Shown piece by piece: positions 39,401 through 52,281 of a stretch of DNA of 64,000 nucleotides; position 1 is the first letter of the stretch, and each line of letters opens with the position of its first letter. The position numbers and the translations under genes are program-made. This DNA is from Paramoeba atlantica (taxonomy: Eukaryota > Discosea): positions 62,001-126,000 of the forward strand of contig CDRNVI010000053.1 of the NCBI GenBank assembly GCA_977017575.1, in the 5' to 3' direction. The notes beneath the pieces were generated by a model. It did no database searches, was not told the DNA's origin, and was given only the letters and a program-made list of their open reading frames with translations.

Positions 39401-39932
39401 TCCGCGTGTAGGGGCGGATCCCATATGTCATACCTTTGCGGGTCCGACGGGTCCCGACCTATGTGGGTCCATGGACCCAGGTCCGTGCTGGTCTGGACCC
39501 AGGTCCGGGATCCCCCGGTCCCACTTGGATGGTCAGCCTCAAGTTTCAATTTAAATCGCTGGTTTTATTGGAAAACTAACACAGTGAAGGTCATATTTAC
39601 TTCACAGACAGTTCGCTCTGGTTGTTGCATACCTTCCGGGCTAAGAGGGGGGCAACGTGCCTGTAGTTTCATCTTACAAATGTGTAGCATTGGTACAATA
39701 TTACGTACTTAACATCAAAAATCTTTTGATGATAACAACATTGGATACATGCAGTGCCCCTACAATCCTACACAAGGGCAAACGTTTCTTCCTCTTTTCC
39801 TTTCCTACTCTCTATCTCTCTCCCCGGCTCTCGCCATTGACCCGCTGCAAACGCGGCAGCCGGCTTCACAAGGATTTCAGTCATGGGACAGCCCCATCTA
39901 CCTCGGCCCCTAGAGGACAATCTGCCTCCCCT

Positions 39933-40430
39933 CTACGGGGGAGGTTCTTCAACACTGTCTTCGTCCTGTTGAACATTTACAAACTCTGTAATCTTGCGTT
40001 GCTTAGCGGGCATTCTGTTTTGTAATAGCGTATGCGATGCCCGATCGATGTTATCGCGTTCCCGTGCATTTCGCGTACTTTGTGCCATTGGGGGTACCAC
40101 ATCGTCTGGCTCCTCAAACTGATAATCAATGTTTCTAATGGAAGCTGTGCAAGGATGAAGGTAACCTAATCTGTTAAATGCAGCAAGAACAACATCCGGA
40201 CGAGATAAGGAGGACTCCATAACATTCCGAAGATCCTGCAGAACTATCTTCTGTCTCAGTTTCATTGGAGTCATCTGTTCCAGAAGATTCGCTTGCTTCT
40301 GTTTCAAAAGAATTTTCCTCAGATCTTGCTTCGTTGAGTGTCGCATCACTTGTGCTAATATTGGAAGAATCATCATCTGACAACGCGTCCGCTCAAACAG
40401 AGCTTGCTTCACCGTCGCTCGGAACAACAC
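39933..40430 (-). other. Unknown minus-strand coding patch, possible transposase C terminus
   Basis: A 165-residue frame with a Gln/Lys/Leu-rich helical first half and RPDVVLAAFNRLGYL, which resembles the C-terminal helix of pogo-like transposases. No catalytic residues seen. It lies downstream of the protease-like patch on the same strand and could belong to the same element. Confidence 0.25.
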
Positions 40431-40959
40431 AATATGTTATTCCCCTTGAAGTTTCCCGATGAAATTCCTTCTGCAATTCAAAAAGATTTTGCAAATCAAG
40501 ACGGTGATCCGCCAAGGTCATTTCAAAAAATTGTGAACAATAAAAAATGTGAACAATAACCGTCGGGGGGGGGTTACATGGTTTATGAGGACAAGGGTTG
40601 CTAAAAATCACCACACTTTCTCACGAGGAGATGACGACCGCTGAGTTAAATCCACGTATTCTCGACATTCTGAGAACAATGTTCTTTGGTTCTGAGAACC
40701 AGAACGTGTTCTTGTTCTCAGAACAACAATGTATATTATACCCCAAACTGGGTATTTGGGTCATGGACAACCACTGTAGTACACTGAAATATACATTTTC
40801 GAGACCCACAAAATGTCTAAAACGCCTAAAAATAGCGTTTTCTTGCTCATTTCGCACCGACGAAACGAAGAGGAAATTTTTGTTTTTGCTATTCGTTTTG
40901 GGTACATTTTCATGTTCATCCCGAATAATACAGGCAGGCGAAAATTGTTGTGCTACGTG

Positions 40960-41247
40960 ATAGCGGGGAAATTTTCCCTGTCCTAAAATGATGAAAGGGG
41001 TTTCATCAATGCTCAAGAATTCAACATCATCAGAATGATTCTTTGTCTGATAAACTGTTAGCACCTTTTCGCACAAATGGTCAAGCTTGTGCGGCGGAAC
41101 CATAGTCGACTTGCAACGCAATGACTTCCATTCATCAGTTATTGAAGCAAGAGGTGCAGCTGAAGCAGGAGGTACCTTTGATTTAGCACTGCTTAAAGCC
41201 GATCGGATGTTGGCATGAACAACGATAAGGGGAACAGCTGTTTTCAC
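40960..41247 (-). mobile_element. Ulp1/C48-like protease remnant, copy 3
   Basis: The minus-strand frame gives TDEWKSLRCKSTMVPPHK, LDHLCEKVLTVYQ and FIILGQGKFPRYH, aligned with copy 1 at 30072-30542. The catalytic half is not found in place. Decayed fragment. Confidence 0.55.
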
Positions 41248-41301
41248 GACTACTGGCTTGGAATCGTCAGAGGCAAGTGCTCTGATCGCTCGATCATCTT
41301 C

Positions 41302-41760
41302 CTTCCTGTTGGAGGTTCGGGGTCTCCTTTAACCCTGCTAAACCGGTCCAAAGCCCGGGGCTATGTAAAAAAAATACATAGAAAGGTGATGGAAGGATTT
41401 GCAACCTTATGAAAAGTGTAAAATTGAAAATTGTTGTAGTTGTTTTGCTCTGTATCACTTTATTTATACATGCATGATAATTCAAGGTCGTGCAGCGCGG
41501 ACATTGTAGCCGTAAACAAAAATATACTTTATGTTGTACTTTAAATGTGCTTTATATTGTGTGTGGATGATATACAGTTACGTGTAGTATACTGTATATT
41601 ATAGTGTATTTACATGCATATGAAGATACATACATACATACGTGTATATACACGTATGCACACATGTGAGTTAAAGAAAAAGGAGGAGGGGGGGACGCGT
41701 CCGACCCAAGGACTTTGTCCCTAGCAGGGTTAAAGGAGACCCCGAACCTCCAACAGGAAG
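41302..41760. mobile_element. MITE with 39-bp terminal inverted repeats
   Basis: CTTCCTGTTGGAGGTTCGGG begins at 41302, and its exact inverse ends at 41760; arms agree over 39 bp (41302-41340, 41722-41760). The interior is AT-rich with CA/TA repeats and no ORF. It is inserted at the end of the inverted-repeat unit 41761-41912; the matching copy at 48.2 kb lacks the insertion. Confidence 0.85.
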
Positions 41761-41912
41761 TACCGCGTATGGAGCCGATTGTGCGCCCGCACTTCGAGCG
41801 AGATGCGCACACTTCCTGCTGAGGGCAGGGGTCGGACACCACAACCGTAAGATGCAGCGCGGTTGCTACGTTACTAGGTAAACATACAGTTTTTAGAAAC
41901 ATAGAGTTTTTG
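41761..41912 (-). repeat. 150-bp dispersed repeat (partner at 48078-48228, opposite strand)
   Basis: Read on + it starts TACCGCGTATGGAGCCG and runs to TTTAGAAACATAGAG; the inverse lies at 48078-48228. The two are almost identical. Next to the 48-kb copy is a (CAA)n run, and here a short TTTTTGTTTT, so it may be a SINE with a GTT-type tail. Confidence 0.85.
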
Positions 41913-42014
41913 TTTTCTACAACTCAGTTCAAATAAGAAATTGAATTATGATAAATTGAATTAATTGAATAATTTGCAGTTTAATGAATAAACTAGATTC
42001 CAGCAGGGTATGAA

Positions 42015-42415
42015 GCTTGATGTAGAGTTAGTTCTTGTCTCATATGGCTTTAAATCCTGCAACGCAGGTGACCTTAGATTTCATAGTTAGATCTTAAGAC
42101 ATCTTGTCTCACGTAGCACTTTTAAATCCTGCAAAACAGGTACTTTAGATTCAAAGTTAGATCTTTGGGACATCGTGTCTTGCATAGACTTTTAAAACCC
42201 TGCAAGGCAGGTAATGTACATTTAGATTCATAGTTTATCTTGAGACGTCTTGTCTCACACAGAAGAAGTTCTTAATTCCTCCAAGGCAAGCTCATTAGAT
42301 TCATAACTAGATCTTTGAGACGTCTTGTCTCGCATAGCCTAAAAATCCTGCGACTCTCATAGAAAGCCTGCAATGCAAGCACAGATTCAGAGTTAGATCT
42401 TTTGCGAGGTTCTCA
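42015..42415. repeat. Degenerate 60-70-bp tandem repeat, about six copies
   Basis: The unit contains TTAGATTCATAGTTAGATCTT, GAGACGTCTTGTCTCACATAG and AAATCCTGCAA(G)GCAGG. Each unit has two small palindromes (GAGACGTCTTGTCTC and CCTGCAAGGCAGG). It leads directly into the TTAG satellite. Confidence 0.85.
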
Positions 42416-42464
42416 TAGTTCAGTTTTCTTAAAATTTACATTTATTAGTCGCACTACTTGATGT

Positions 42465-43190
<726 letters not shown>

Positions 43191-43937
43191 GATGCTAAAT
43201 TAAGTTACTAAGTTAGTAAAGATCGTGGTTTGGTTAGTGAAAGAAGTTGGTTAGTGGGTTAGATTATAAACTTGCGAATATTGGTTCAATTTAGCCGATT
43301 GTTCGTTAATTTCCTCCTAAATCGTGACAAAGGGAAAACTCGACCCGGAACCAAGAGTCAAAACCTAGTCCAATTATAGGGCAACATGGTTTTAGCAAGA
43401 AACGGATTTTACTATAGCGAAAATGTGCACGATTTCATACTCTTCTTTAATTCTGAGATACTCTAATTCTGAGACATAATCTTTTAGCTGAGCGAAAAAT
43501 TCTGGTTTCGTCCTATTTTTTTCGTCCTATTGTTATCCTATTAGCGGCGTTTTCTTTGCAATGTTAGTTTCATTGTTCGTGCAGCCAATTTCATATTAAC
43601 TTTCTGTTCAAGTTGATGCTTACACATGAGTTTTCATTACATACCAGTAGTATTTATAATAAATAAAAGAAAAACACTTTCAATAGCGGGGTTTTGTTTC
43701 CTTTCTTATTCAAATTTCTTAAGCATTCCGGCGGAGGAAAAATTCTCTATAGTAGTACTTTTACATACGTATCAAATACAAAGTAGTTGTTCTACAGTTC
43801 ACTTCTAGTCATGAAAGGTTACAAGTATAGTGCAAGTATAGCATCACGAAATATAGCGTAGAAGGCATAGAAGATACCTCTTTACGGGGTGTTTGGCGTT
43901 ACAGCCAGGTAGATCTGAGTGAGATTACGTAACCATA

Positions 43938-44803
43938 CAGGGGTGAGGGTCTAAAGGTGGGGGGGCCTAAAATTCGTAAAAGTTGTCGAATTTCGGAAAA
44001 TAATAGCGCATTGGATAGCTCTCACAGAGTTGTATGTTTTAGGCACATTAAAATCCTGCGATTTTAACGTACATATTTTTTGATACCATATTTCGCTTTT
44101 TTCCCTTGCAGAAATTACATTTTTTACTAGAAAATGCCCCAATAGCGCGCTCGCTCGAGGACTTCCCGTGGAGTACTGAGCGATAGATCGTATTCTTCCC
44201 CCGCATGAGAACACTGTAAAACGTTGGGTTGAACAATGTAAAACGTTGGGTTTTACCCTTACAGGTGACGTGTTAACGGCATCCCGAGAGCGTGTTTCGA
44301 CGGTGGTTACCCCTGCGTTCCTGGATGTGGCTCTTAAGCTTGTCGACGAGGGGTATGACCTTGTTTACGGCGTAGAGAGCTGGAGCGCTCTTCTGGTCTG
44401 TGATGGACACAGACAAAAATCTTCTTCGACCCCGAAATCGACAGCAACTGGAAGCCGCTATTGAGGGGTCTTTCCTTAAATTGAAACAGACCCACTCTGC
44501 AACGGTTCAGAAAACGTTGAAGAGTTTCAGGAAGCGTTGTGAAATTGTTATTAGTCGGAACGGGGGGCACTGTGGTTACTAATTGTCTTTTGCAATCCAA
44601 ATTACAGAAATTATTGACACCACTAAAGTATTGCAATATGTGTTTTTGACCCTTACATGAAAGGGGGGTACCCCCCAAACCCCGGAAGCTACCTATCCTA
44701 AAACATACAACTCTGTGAGAGCTATCCAATGCGCTATTATTTTCCAAAATTGGACAACTTTTACGAATTTTAGACCCCCCCCACCTTTAGATTCGCACCC
44801 CTG
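43938..44803 (+). mobile_element. Internally deleted mariner, relative of 25360-26917
   Basis: The ends are CAGGGGTGAGGG and the inverse of CAGGGGTGCGAA, flanked by TA (43936-43937, 44804-44805). The TIR region shares CCTAAAATTCGTAAAA and the CTCACAGAGTTGTATG block with the complete copy. Inside, the first part of the transposase (LDVALKLVDEGYDLVYGVESW) is joined to the last 60 residues (LRPRNRQQLEAAI; SFRKRCEIVISRNGGHCGY); the catalytic core between them is deleted. Length 866 bp. Non-autonomous, but it could be moved by the intact transposase at 25.6 kb. Confidence 0.92.
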
Positions 44804-44865
44804 TATGGGTTATTAGTTTATCAAGAATTATTGATTTTTATTATTAAATTGCACTACACGTACTG

Positions 44866-47684
44866 ATGGTACGACAAAGAACACAGCACGTACAAGACTC
44901 AGAAATTCGAGAAGGATACGAAAGATACCTTTCTCTCGACGTGCACCGCCACCTTGCTCAGCTTTCAGTTACGAGACAAACTGCTGCGAGACGAGAATGT
45001 TACTTCGCAAGGCTGGAAAGCCTCTTGCAGGTCCACGGCGGGTTTAATATACTTGAGAAACAATTTTTAGCCTTGTGCGCAAGTCTAGCGCGTTTCTATC
45101 GTGCCTCAACATTAGAATCATTTCGTGCCGCCCTCGTGTGGCGCCAGGTAGATATGCCCATAGAGGCATGCTGGACGCAATCTATTCGGTTCCGTAGACG
45201 ATTTAGAGGCGCACTGAAGCTTTGTTTGGATCCCGTGCCCCGGGGATCTGTAACGTTCAGTCAGTTGCGAACATTAACAAGTCGCTGCTCTGAGCGAGGG
45301 GAAATAGACTATGCCAGAGGTTTTATCGTCGCCTTTTACGGTTTGCTGCGACATAGCGAAATCACTTCCTTAAGACGAAGCGATATAGAGGTTAGTCACA
45401 CTGAGGCTTTGTTGCGCATCCGCGGGGGTAAAGGGCGGAGAAACAATGTCGTAGATATAGTTGTCCCAGAAGCTCACGATCTATTGGTCTACTTAAAGAC
45501 GTCGAGCAGCCACGAGTTACTCTTTCCTGGGTGGCAGAAGAAAAAGGCCAACATATTAATCAGCAATGAAGCGAAAAACCTACAATGGAATGTTCACCAG
45601 ACTTGGTCTTTCCACTCACTGCGCCATGGAGGTGCCGGACACCTTACTAGACAAGGAGTAGATCTTTAAACTCGTCTCCGACGAGGACGCTGGATGTCTG
45701 AGCAATCAGTATCTAATTATTCTATGGTGTAGCATAAGTATAGCACTCTAGTGCAGTGTACATACAGTATAGTTCCAAAATTCACTTATCTCCACAATAG
45801 ACTATAGCGTAATATTTGCACTGCGGGCAAACCGACACTACGCGTCGGATTCTTCACTCGCTGTCAGTATTTCAAGAACGAAACCTTATCATTTCGAGCT
45901 TGTACTTTTGTATTACCTCTTATTTCGCTCGCTCTACTCATGCAAATGGATTCTCTTCTAGTCTCTGACAAGTCAGACCGTCCTGTCGAACCGGAATACT
46001 TTCTCCCTCCCTGCGATATCAGGCGGGGCCGTGGAGCGTACGCCACGGATAATGATGTTTTATGTCCGCTTGTGAACGTGGCCGGAATGAAACTTTGTTC
46101 TTCACTTTTTGAACATGCTCCTTTCGCGAAACGAGCGTTGGAACTTCTAAGCAAAGACCCATTTATGTCTAATTATGAAGTAAGAAAATTAAAAGAGACA
46201 CCAAACTCAGAGCGCTTCAGGTCGCATATACAAACGTTAGAGAAAGCAAAAGTTCTAGTGCCCGCCTCGTGGGAAGTGCCCCACGCTATAGGAAATTATA
46301 TGGCCGTACTCAAGGACCAAACTTACGTTAGGGCCATATTCGACTTGCGATGGACGAACGGATCACCGTTGACGATTTAGCATTTCATACCTTTGGCACC
46401 AGCGAACTGGTGAGAGCTCTCATTCAATTAGGTAATACTGCCCAATCAAAAATTAGATTTCTCCACGGGGACATAAAGAATATGTATTATCAAATACCCA
46501 TCTCAGCGGCCCTTAGTTATGCATGCTGTATTAGGCAAGGTAAAAGATTATTACGCCCTACAGTACTTCCTATGGGCTACAAACATGCCTGTAGCATTGC
46601 CCAGAGTCTCATGTGGGCTGTTTTGTCTTACTACGAATCGAGCGATGTAGTCTTGACCGGGGTGCAAGAAATGAATAGTATGAATGAAATGCAGGGCATC
46701 GTTTACCTTCCCGACGGAGGCTTTATCGCCTTACTTTACGACTCATTTCTTTTTGCCATAACTGAACTTATGCTTAAACATTGGGAGGCTCGTTTATCTA
46801 GAAACTTTCAAGTCTTTAACTTAGTTCCAAAATACATACGGCGGGAATGTTGCACATGCGAGTTTACATTTTGTGGCATAGAAATAGCACAAAAAGAAGG
46901 AAAAACTTATTGGAAAGTGGACCCCTCAACTCAAAGAACATGGTCTTCAATGTCCCAACTACTACATTCGAACACTCCTCGCATTCTATTTCAGTTTGCG
47001 GGCTACCTTCGACATGCACATACAATATTAGGTATCGCTCCTCGGGAGCTCGGGCGCATCTCAAAGCTACAAAGTGATCAGGGAAAAATAGAGAATTGGG
47101 ATGCAAGAATACTCCCCGAATCTGTATCTGCTCTTGTTGTTCGCATGGTGCAACACGTTGCTCATGTCAACGAAAAAGCACGAGACTGGCAAATGTTTTC
47201 CAATCCCACATTAAATAAAAGAGTTTACTTTGCAGCAGTAGATGCCACACCCACGCGATGGGCTGTTTGGCCAATGAAAAAAGGCGAAGTTTCACGAGAT
47301 GAAATTATATATCAAGCTTGTAAACTCGAAATTGTGTTAGCGGAAGCCACAGCCATAGCTAATGCTATTCGAAGCGCCCACAGCAAAGGTTTCCAATTTA
47401 TTGTAATTGCCAATGATAATACGGCCGCATGTCACTCGTTTGTTAAGGGATACTCCCCACTAGATGCGCTTGATCATATAATAAAAGGTTGTCAGAATTT
47501 CAAAGGGAAGTTGATTCTATGTGATATTCCTAGCGAGGAAAACATCGCGGATGTTGGAACTCGACCAGAGAAGATATACTCTGAATCAGAATACACCTTT
47601 AGGAGCTATCAGTCTTGGAATCGACTATGCCATGCGTGGGATAATTATAGGATTTTGGGCACGACATTCACCAGTCGAAAATAA
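44866..47684 (+). mobile_element. VIPER-like tyrosine-recombinase retroelement (fossil)
   Basis: Parts in order: a tyrosine recombinase (44866 to about 45730; GLLRHSEITSL and HSLRHGG carry the Arg and His-x-x-Arg of the family), then a reverse transcriptase (about 45940-46980; FLHGDIKNMYYQIPI, PMGYKHACSIAQSLMW) and an RNase H (about 46980-47684; YFAAVDATPTRWAVW, VIANDNTAACHS, EENIADVGTR). DIRS and Ngaro elements carry the recombinase after the reverse transcriptase; recombinase first is the arrangement known for VIPER of trypanosomatids. A gag-like first ORF and terminal repeats were not found. The copy is broken in about two or three places but well preserved in protein sequence, so fairly young. 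A second fragment is at 39013-39400. Confidence 0.82.
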
Positions 47685-48044
47685 GGATATAAATATTGAA
47701 TCCAGTCGGAACTCCTCACAGATTCCGTTCTATCATACTCATGACATTCTGTTACGTTCGACCTTAATCTTTGACTTATGCAAGGCTTCATACTATTTAA
47801 ACATATTTCGATTATCCCAACTTCAATTATTTACATACTTTTACACATTACTATGAAAATGCGGCGCTCGTGCTTGATCAGGAACCCTCCCAGTGGGATT
47901 GACACATGGTAGGCTAACTACGGAGTGTTCTCTGTCATTGGTGAAGGACCTAGGAGAGCCTTGCGTCCCCGTACCCGGAACAATTTCGGGAGCCGGAGTG
48001 GTACTTGCGGCGTTTGCATGTGGGGATTGCAGGCGCTCTTGTTA

Positions 48045-48045
48045 C

Positions 48046-48076
<31 letters not shown>
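48045..48076. repeat. (CAA)n microsatellite
   Basis: About ten CAA units immediately before the 150-bp dispersed repeat. Confidence 0.9.
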
Positions 48077-48077
<1 letters not shown>

Positions 48078-48078
<1 letters not shown>

Positions 48079-48228
48079 AAACTCTATGTTTCTAAAAACT
48101 GTATGTTTACCTAGTAACGTAGCAACCGCGCTGCATCTTACGGTTGTGGTGTCCGACCCCTGCCCTCAGCAGGAAGTGTGCGCATCTCGCTCGAAGTGCG
48201 GGCGCACAATCGGCTCCATACGCGGTAC
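48078..48228 (+). repeat. 150-bp dispersed repeat, second copy
   Basis: Inverse of 41761-41912 (CTCTATGTTTCTAAAAACTG through CCATACGCGGTA). Together the two copies form an inverted pair around the satellite, the deleted mariner and the retroelement. Confidence 0.85.
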
Positions 48229-48973
48229 TTTTTTATTTTTTTGACTGCCTTCCTTTGAGAATAAGTTTGTTACTGGGCCTTGAAATTCCACGAGTACGTT
48301 GTCAAAGGTTTAAAAATGTATTCTGTTGCCTTCGCAAGGATTCCTTTCCTACAGTGTATGCTTCCCCCAGGTTTCCTTGTGTGCTTGGTCAATCAGTTGC
48401 ATAGTAACTTTTCTGACTTTTGGACATCAAGGCGCCCACGTGTCAAACGGAAATCATCGAAAGGACACAAAATCATCGAAGGTGTTTTAATTTGTTTTGG
48501 GGGAGATTCTGCCATATCTTCGGACTGGGCAGTGGTCACAAGCTGCAAATATGAATTTTAGATAAAAAAATAGGAAAGACAGTAGAAACGTGAAAGAAAA
48601 AAATTTCCGAGGATACGAATTTTCACTGCGCTATGATTAATATACAGTACAGAAAGAATAATATAAAACTGATTTGATTAAGCGCGCGTGAGAGGATTAC
48701 CTGGAGAGTATATCGCCTAGGATTTGCATGACACTAAGAAAACCACAGAAAACTCAGATACGAGGATAGATAAAAAAATATACACAAAAAACTGTTGCCG
48801 TGGACGGAAGCTCGGAAGGTGGGGCATTGTAAAAAATGCCCCTGACCTATGGCCACTTCTCAGTGACCATAAATAAATGGAATATGTACAGGAAAACATA
48901 TGCACAGAAACGAACAGACTTTCAAGATTATAAATTAGATTGACAAGACAAAAAACTTTTGCAAAATCTGAAA

Positions 48974-49560
48974 TTATTCATCAACCTCCATTTTCGAATC
49001 CGTACGCTCGTTCTCACTGTCACTTTCCTCAAAAATGATTGGAGACTTGCCGAAATGCTCCACAATGCACTGGAGCATGTTGCGAAAGGGGTTTTGCCAC
49101 GCTCGCTCTGGTTCATTGTGGACGTCTCGGAATTTGACGCATTGAGGGGAAATGTTGCGCTTAAGGTCCTGGGCGGAAGCACCGAAATTATAACGCTGGC
49201 GTCTAGTCCAGTCTTTTATAATTCGGTGGACACATTCCGCATGGTTAGTGTGGTACACGTGGAGCTCAACGAATTCTTTTGAATGGTTCACCGCAAAGTG
49301 ACGACAGAACTGTCCCATCCCCGAGTAACCACGCCACGCATCAGAGACAACCAATGACCGCGCACTCTCCAAATGTGGAAGTATGAAGTTGCGTAAAGTT
49401 TGATGATCACGTCGTTTTACTAACTTCCAGTGGGTTCGTCCCATTCGTCTTCCCTTGACTTCAGTAATCGTGACGAACCAGTGCCCAACCTTTCTGGTGC
49501 GTCTGCCTCGGTGGTATTTTCTTTTACCTAGGAATGTTTCGTCCACCTGGAGACGTGAGA
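48974..49560 (-). pseudogene. Merlin-like transposase, catalytic part
   Basis: The minus-strand frame reads DETFLGKRKYHRGRR, the signature start of the ISXO2/Merlin DDE domain, with the first catalytic Asp. Then VVSDAWRGYSG gives the second Asp and HTNHAECVHRIIKDW the third acidic position. About 190 residues are continuous, ending in an acidic tail. The N-terminal half is at 50480-50960, separated by an insertion, so no full-length product can be made. Confidence 0.85.
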
Positions 49561-49679
49561 TTTTTTTTTGTTTTTTTATTTTCTTTAATTTTTTTTTGTT
49601 GTCTGCCCATTGCGTTTAGTTCAACTAAATTAACTAACTAACTAAATTAACTAACTAAATTAGTTGCGTTTTTAATATT

Positions 49680-50256
49680 TTCAAGCTATTCATACTTGAT
49701 CGTACTCCGAGGAAGGAGCAGACTACGGGCATGCATGGTACACAACCATCCTCCTCAACCCCCTTCAACTCTCTCGCGAACTGATCCAAGTTCTTCTCCC
49801 CTCCGATCACCCTCCTCACACGAGAACGACAAATCTGCCGACCAACCCCCTTCATCTATCTCCCCACCTAACCACGGTAACCTTCCGTTACCCCATTCCG
49901 GGAGCCAACCCCGTTCTCTTCTATCCCAAGTGTACGCGGTATTGCATTACGAATATCAGTATATTCTCCTGCATATCAAGGGTCATATTCTGAATATTTA
50001 TGACAGTGTTTTTGAACATGCCGCAGTAGCACGTCGGGATAACGTCAAAATTTTCCGAAACAGGCTTATTTCTCACTTAGAAATACGCTCAAAGGATCCT
50101 TACTTGATGTACTTTGCCAAATGCCCTCAGCAAATGCCTGGTGAAAATACGTGCGGACTAGACGTAATAAATAACTTATGTTGTTGTGTATTTGGTGTCG
50201 AAAAAGAGTATTTTAGCAGATCAACACTATGCGATTGGTCTCCACACCTTAACTAG
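49680..50256 (+). mobile_element. Ulp1/C48-like protease remnant, copy 4, inside the Merlin element
   Basis: The + strand frame has a Pro/Ser-rich N-terminal stretch, then YILLHIKGHILNIYDSVF and PQQMPGENTCGLDVINN, aligned with 37142-37525 on the minus strand. The first 55 bases match 15481-15535. Direction is opposite to the surrounding transposase. Fossil fragment; nature of the complete element unknown. Confidence 0.65.
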
Positions 50257-51465
50257 ACAATTTTTTTATCAAATTCATAAAATTTACCACTCCTGATGTG
50301 AGTGCGTAATGGGGAAGTATGGTCGGGACCTCCTCGTGGTCTTCCCTGGCACTGCTATCGTATCGATAGTACAGACGCCGACCTTCATTAGACAAAAATA
50401 GAGAAAACAAATAGAGAAAAACAAACAAACAGAGAGACAAAAAAGGAACCGGCCATATTGAAATTTTATGAAAAAAATTGTGACCCCCCACTTAAGAGTC
50501 CAAATGCCTAAAATGGCGGAAGAGTCCAAATGCCTGAAATCGGTAGGGGGGGGGGACAGTACGGCATTTTCTTCCCGGTGCAGCGCTGCATTCCCCAAAT
50601 CTTGCAACAATTTGGTCACCACCTTCCGGCGAATGCAACGATTACGAGCAATTTGACCGGCAGTCAAATAGTCCGCAATGTCGGCCCAAACTCGCAACAA
50701 CTGCCCTGCGTCAATTTTCATGCGAGAGGAGACATATGGTTCATATTTCCCACGCTTCAATCGACAGGGATTCTTTGAGAACTCATGAAATCCGCAAATC
50801 TGGATGTCAGATCGTCCAGGGACGTCGCGCATCATCTCAGGACCATGGATTACACAAGACGGGGGATGTAATAAGCCGTGGTGGATCATCCATTCTGTCC
50901 GCCGTCCGCGAGGGATCGAATCGTAAGATCGCCACCCACGCACACAATAAAACCCAGCACAACCCGTGCACAAACGTTCCACAGGAAGCAGAGAGGCTCT
51001 TTGCTTCCAGCGAAGAGGCTCTTTGCTTACCAGTGAACACAACGAACCAGCGGACACACCAGCGAACCAAAAGGTATGAAGAGCGTGCCGTGGCATCAGC
51101 ACCAGCCAGCGGACAAAATATTATTCTGTCCGCCCACGCACCAGGAGTACGTAATTCTGCAGGAACTGGTGCATCTTCATCCTCGGACGGTGTGCTTGCT
51201 TCACGGCTTCGCCGCATATCACTGTCCACAAAAGAAACAACTCTGTTTAAAAGTGCCTCGCGTGCATGATCCGCGTCGTAATTCATGAAACCAAAAAAAA
51301 TGAGAAGAAAGTTGGAGGCGCTTACGTAGTATATCTTGTAACTTACTAGTGTCACGGGGTCCAAAAAATACAGCATCCCTCCTCCATTTCCTACGCATAC
51401 GCAAGTCACAAATGTCACAGATATCAACACTAAAACTAGGCATCGCAGTATAGGAAAATAAATAC

Positions 51466-51822
51466 ACAATCCTACGGAAGTGTCAGACATAGGTTCTCAG
51501 TGCGCTCCAGCGCGCGGGTCCCCAAAAAATATAATTATGTCCCAGGGCTAAGCTCACAATTGGGCCTTGCTCGCAGACGGGGGGGGTTGCCTCCAGAAGT
51601 GGGCTTCGCTCACAGTTGGGCCTTGCTCGCAAACGGGGGCCTTGCTTGCAGACGTGGGCTTCGCTCACAGTTGGGCCTTGCCTCTGGACAATCCTGCGGA
51701 AGGGGCAGACACAGGTTCTCAGTGCGCGACCGCGCGCTGGAGCGCGCGGGTCGCCAAAAAATATAATTGTGTCCCAGGGCTACGCTCACAGTTGGGCCTT
51801 GCTCGCAGACGGGGGCTTTTAA
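51466..51822. repeat. Direct duplication of about 125 bp with GGGCCTTGCTCGCAGACGG sub-repeats
   Basis: 51466-51590 and 51698-51822 share CAATCCT(A/G)CGGAAG, GGTTCTCAGTGCGC, AAAAAATATAATT and TGGGCCTTGCTCGCAGACGG. Between them GCTCACAGTTGGGCCTTG repeats twice more. It opens frames on both strands that are artefacts of the repeat. Confidence 0.85.
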
Positions 51823-52281
51823 TTTTTTCGGCTGAAAAGCAAATAAAATCACCTTCGATGATGAGATTGACCTTTCGATGATTCAGGGTGTGACACGTAG
51901 GCACCTCGATGACAAATCATCGAAGTGCCGCGAAAACTCACGGAAGTGCCCGTGGAGCCAAATTTTATAGTCCACGTGACCAGTTATGTATTCTCTGTTC
52001 TACATTGTATGTCTGAAGGAGTAATCCATTTGGTTCTACCAAGTGTTCGCCAATACCCGAAAAGATAATTAAAATTTTTATATGCTCATTCTTTTCTTTT
52101 CTCTGACAATTAAAGTACATGGCGTTCCATTTTGTCAAACACTATTTCCGTCGAAATAACTTCGTGTTGGTCGATCAAATCCCTTAGATCTCGGTCAACT
52201 TTCTCCATCGCAAGTTGACGTTCGCAGTTGAAAGACCTTGCTCCATAGCTGCAGGATTATTAATAATTCAGTTCGGTAATA

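Larger units (their letters stand above)
48405..51955 (-). mobile_element. Merlin-like DNA transposon, split by another element
   Basis: Inverted ends: ACGTGTCAAACGG, ATCATCGAAAGG and ATCATCGAAGGTG near 48437-48484 face their inverse near 51846-51897. The motif TCATCGAAG is repeated several times in each end, as expected for transposase binding sites. Between them, on the minus strand, lie two pieces of a Merlin (IS1016/ISXO2-like) transposase. The N-terminal piece is about 50480-50960 (EWMIHHGLLHPPSC; SSRMKIDAGQLLRVWADIAD) and the C-terminal piece 48974-49560. The space between them, 49565-50270, is occupied by a T-rich tract and a + strand Ulp1-like remnant. Exact ends and target duplication are uncertain. 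Confidence 0.72.

Noticed and set aside
51500-51881. Overlapping open frames on both strands
   Set aside because: Products of the GC-rich direct duplication; protein repeats follow the DNA repeats in every frame.
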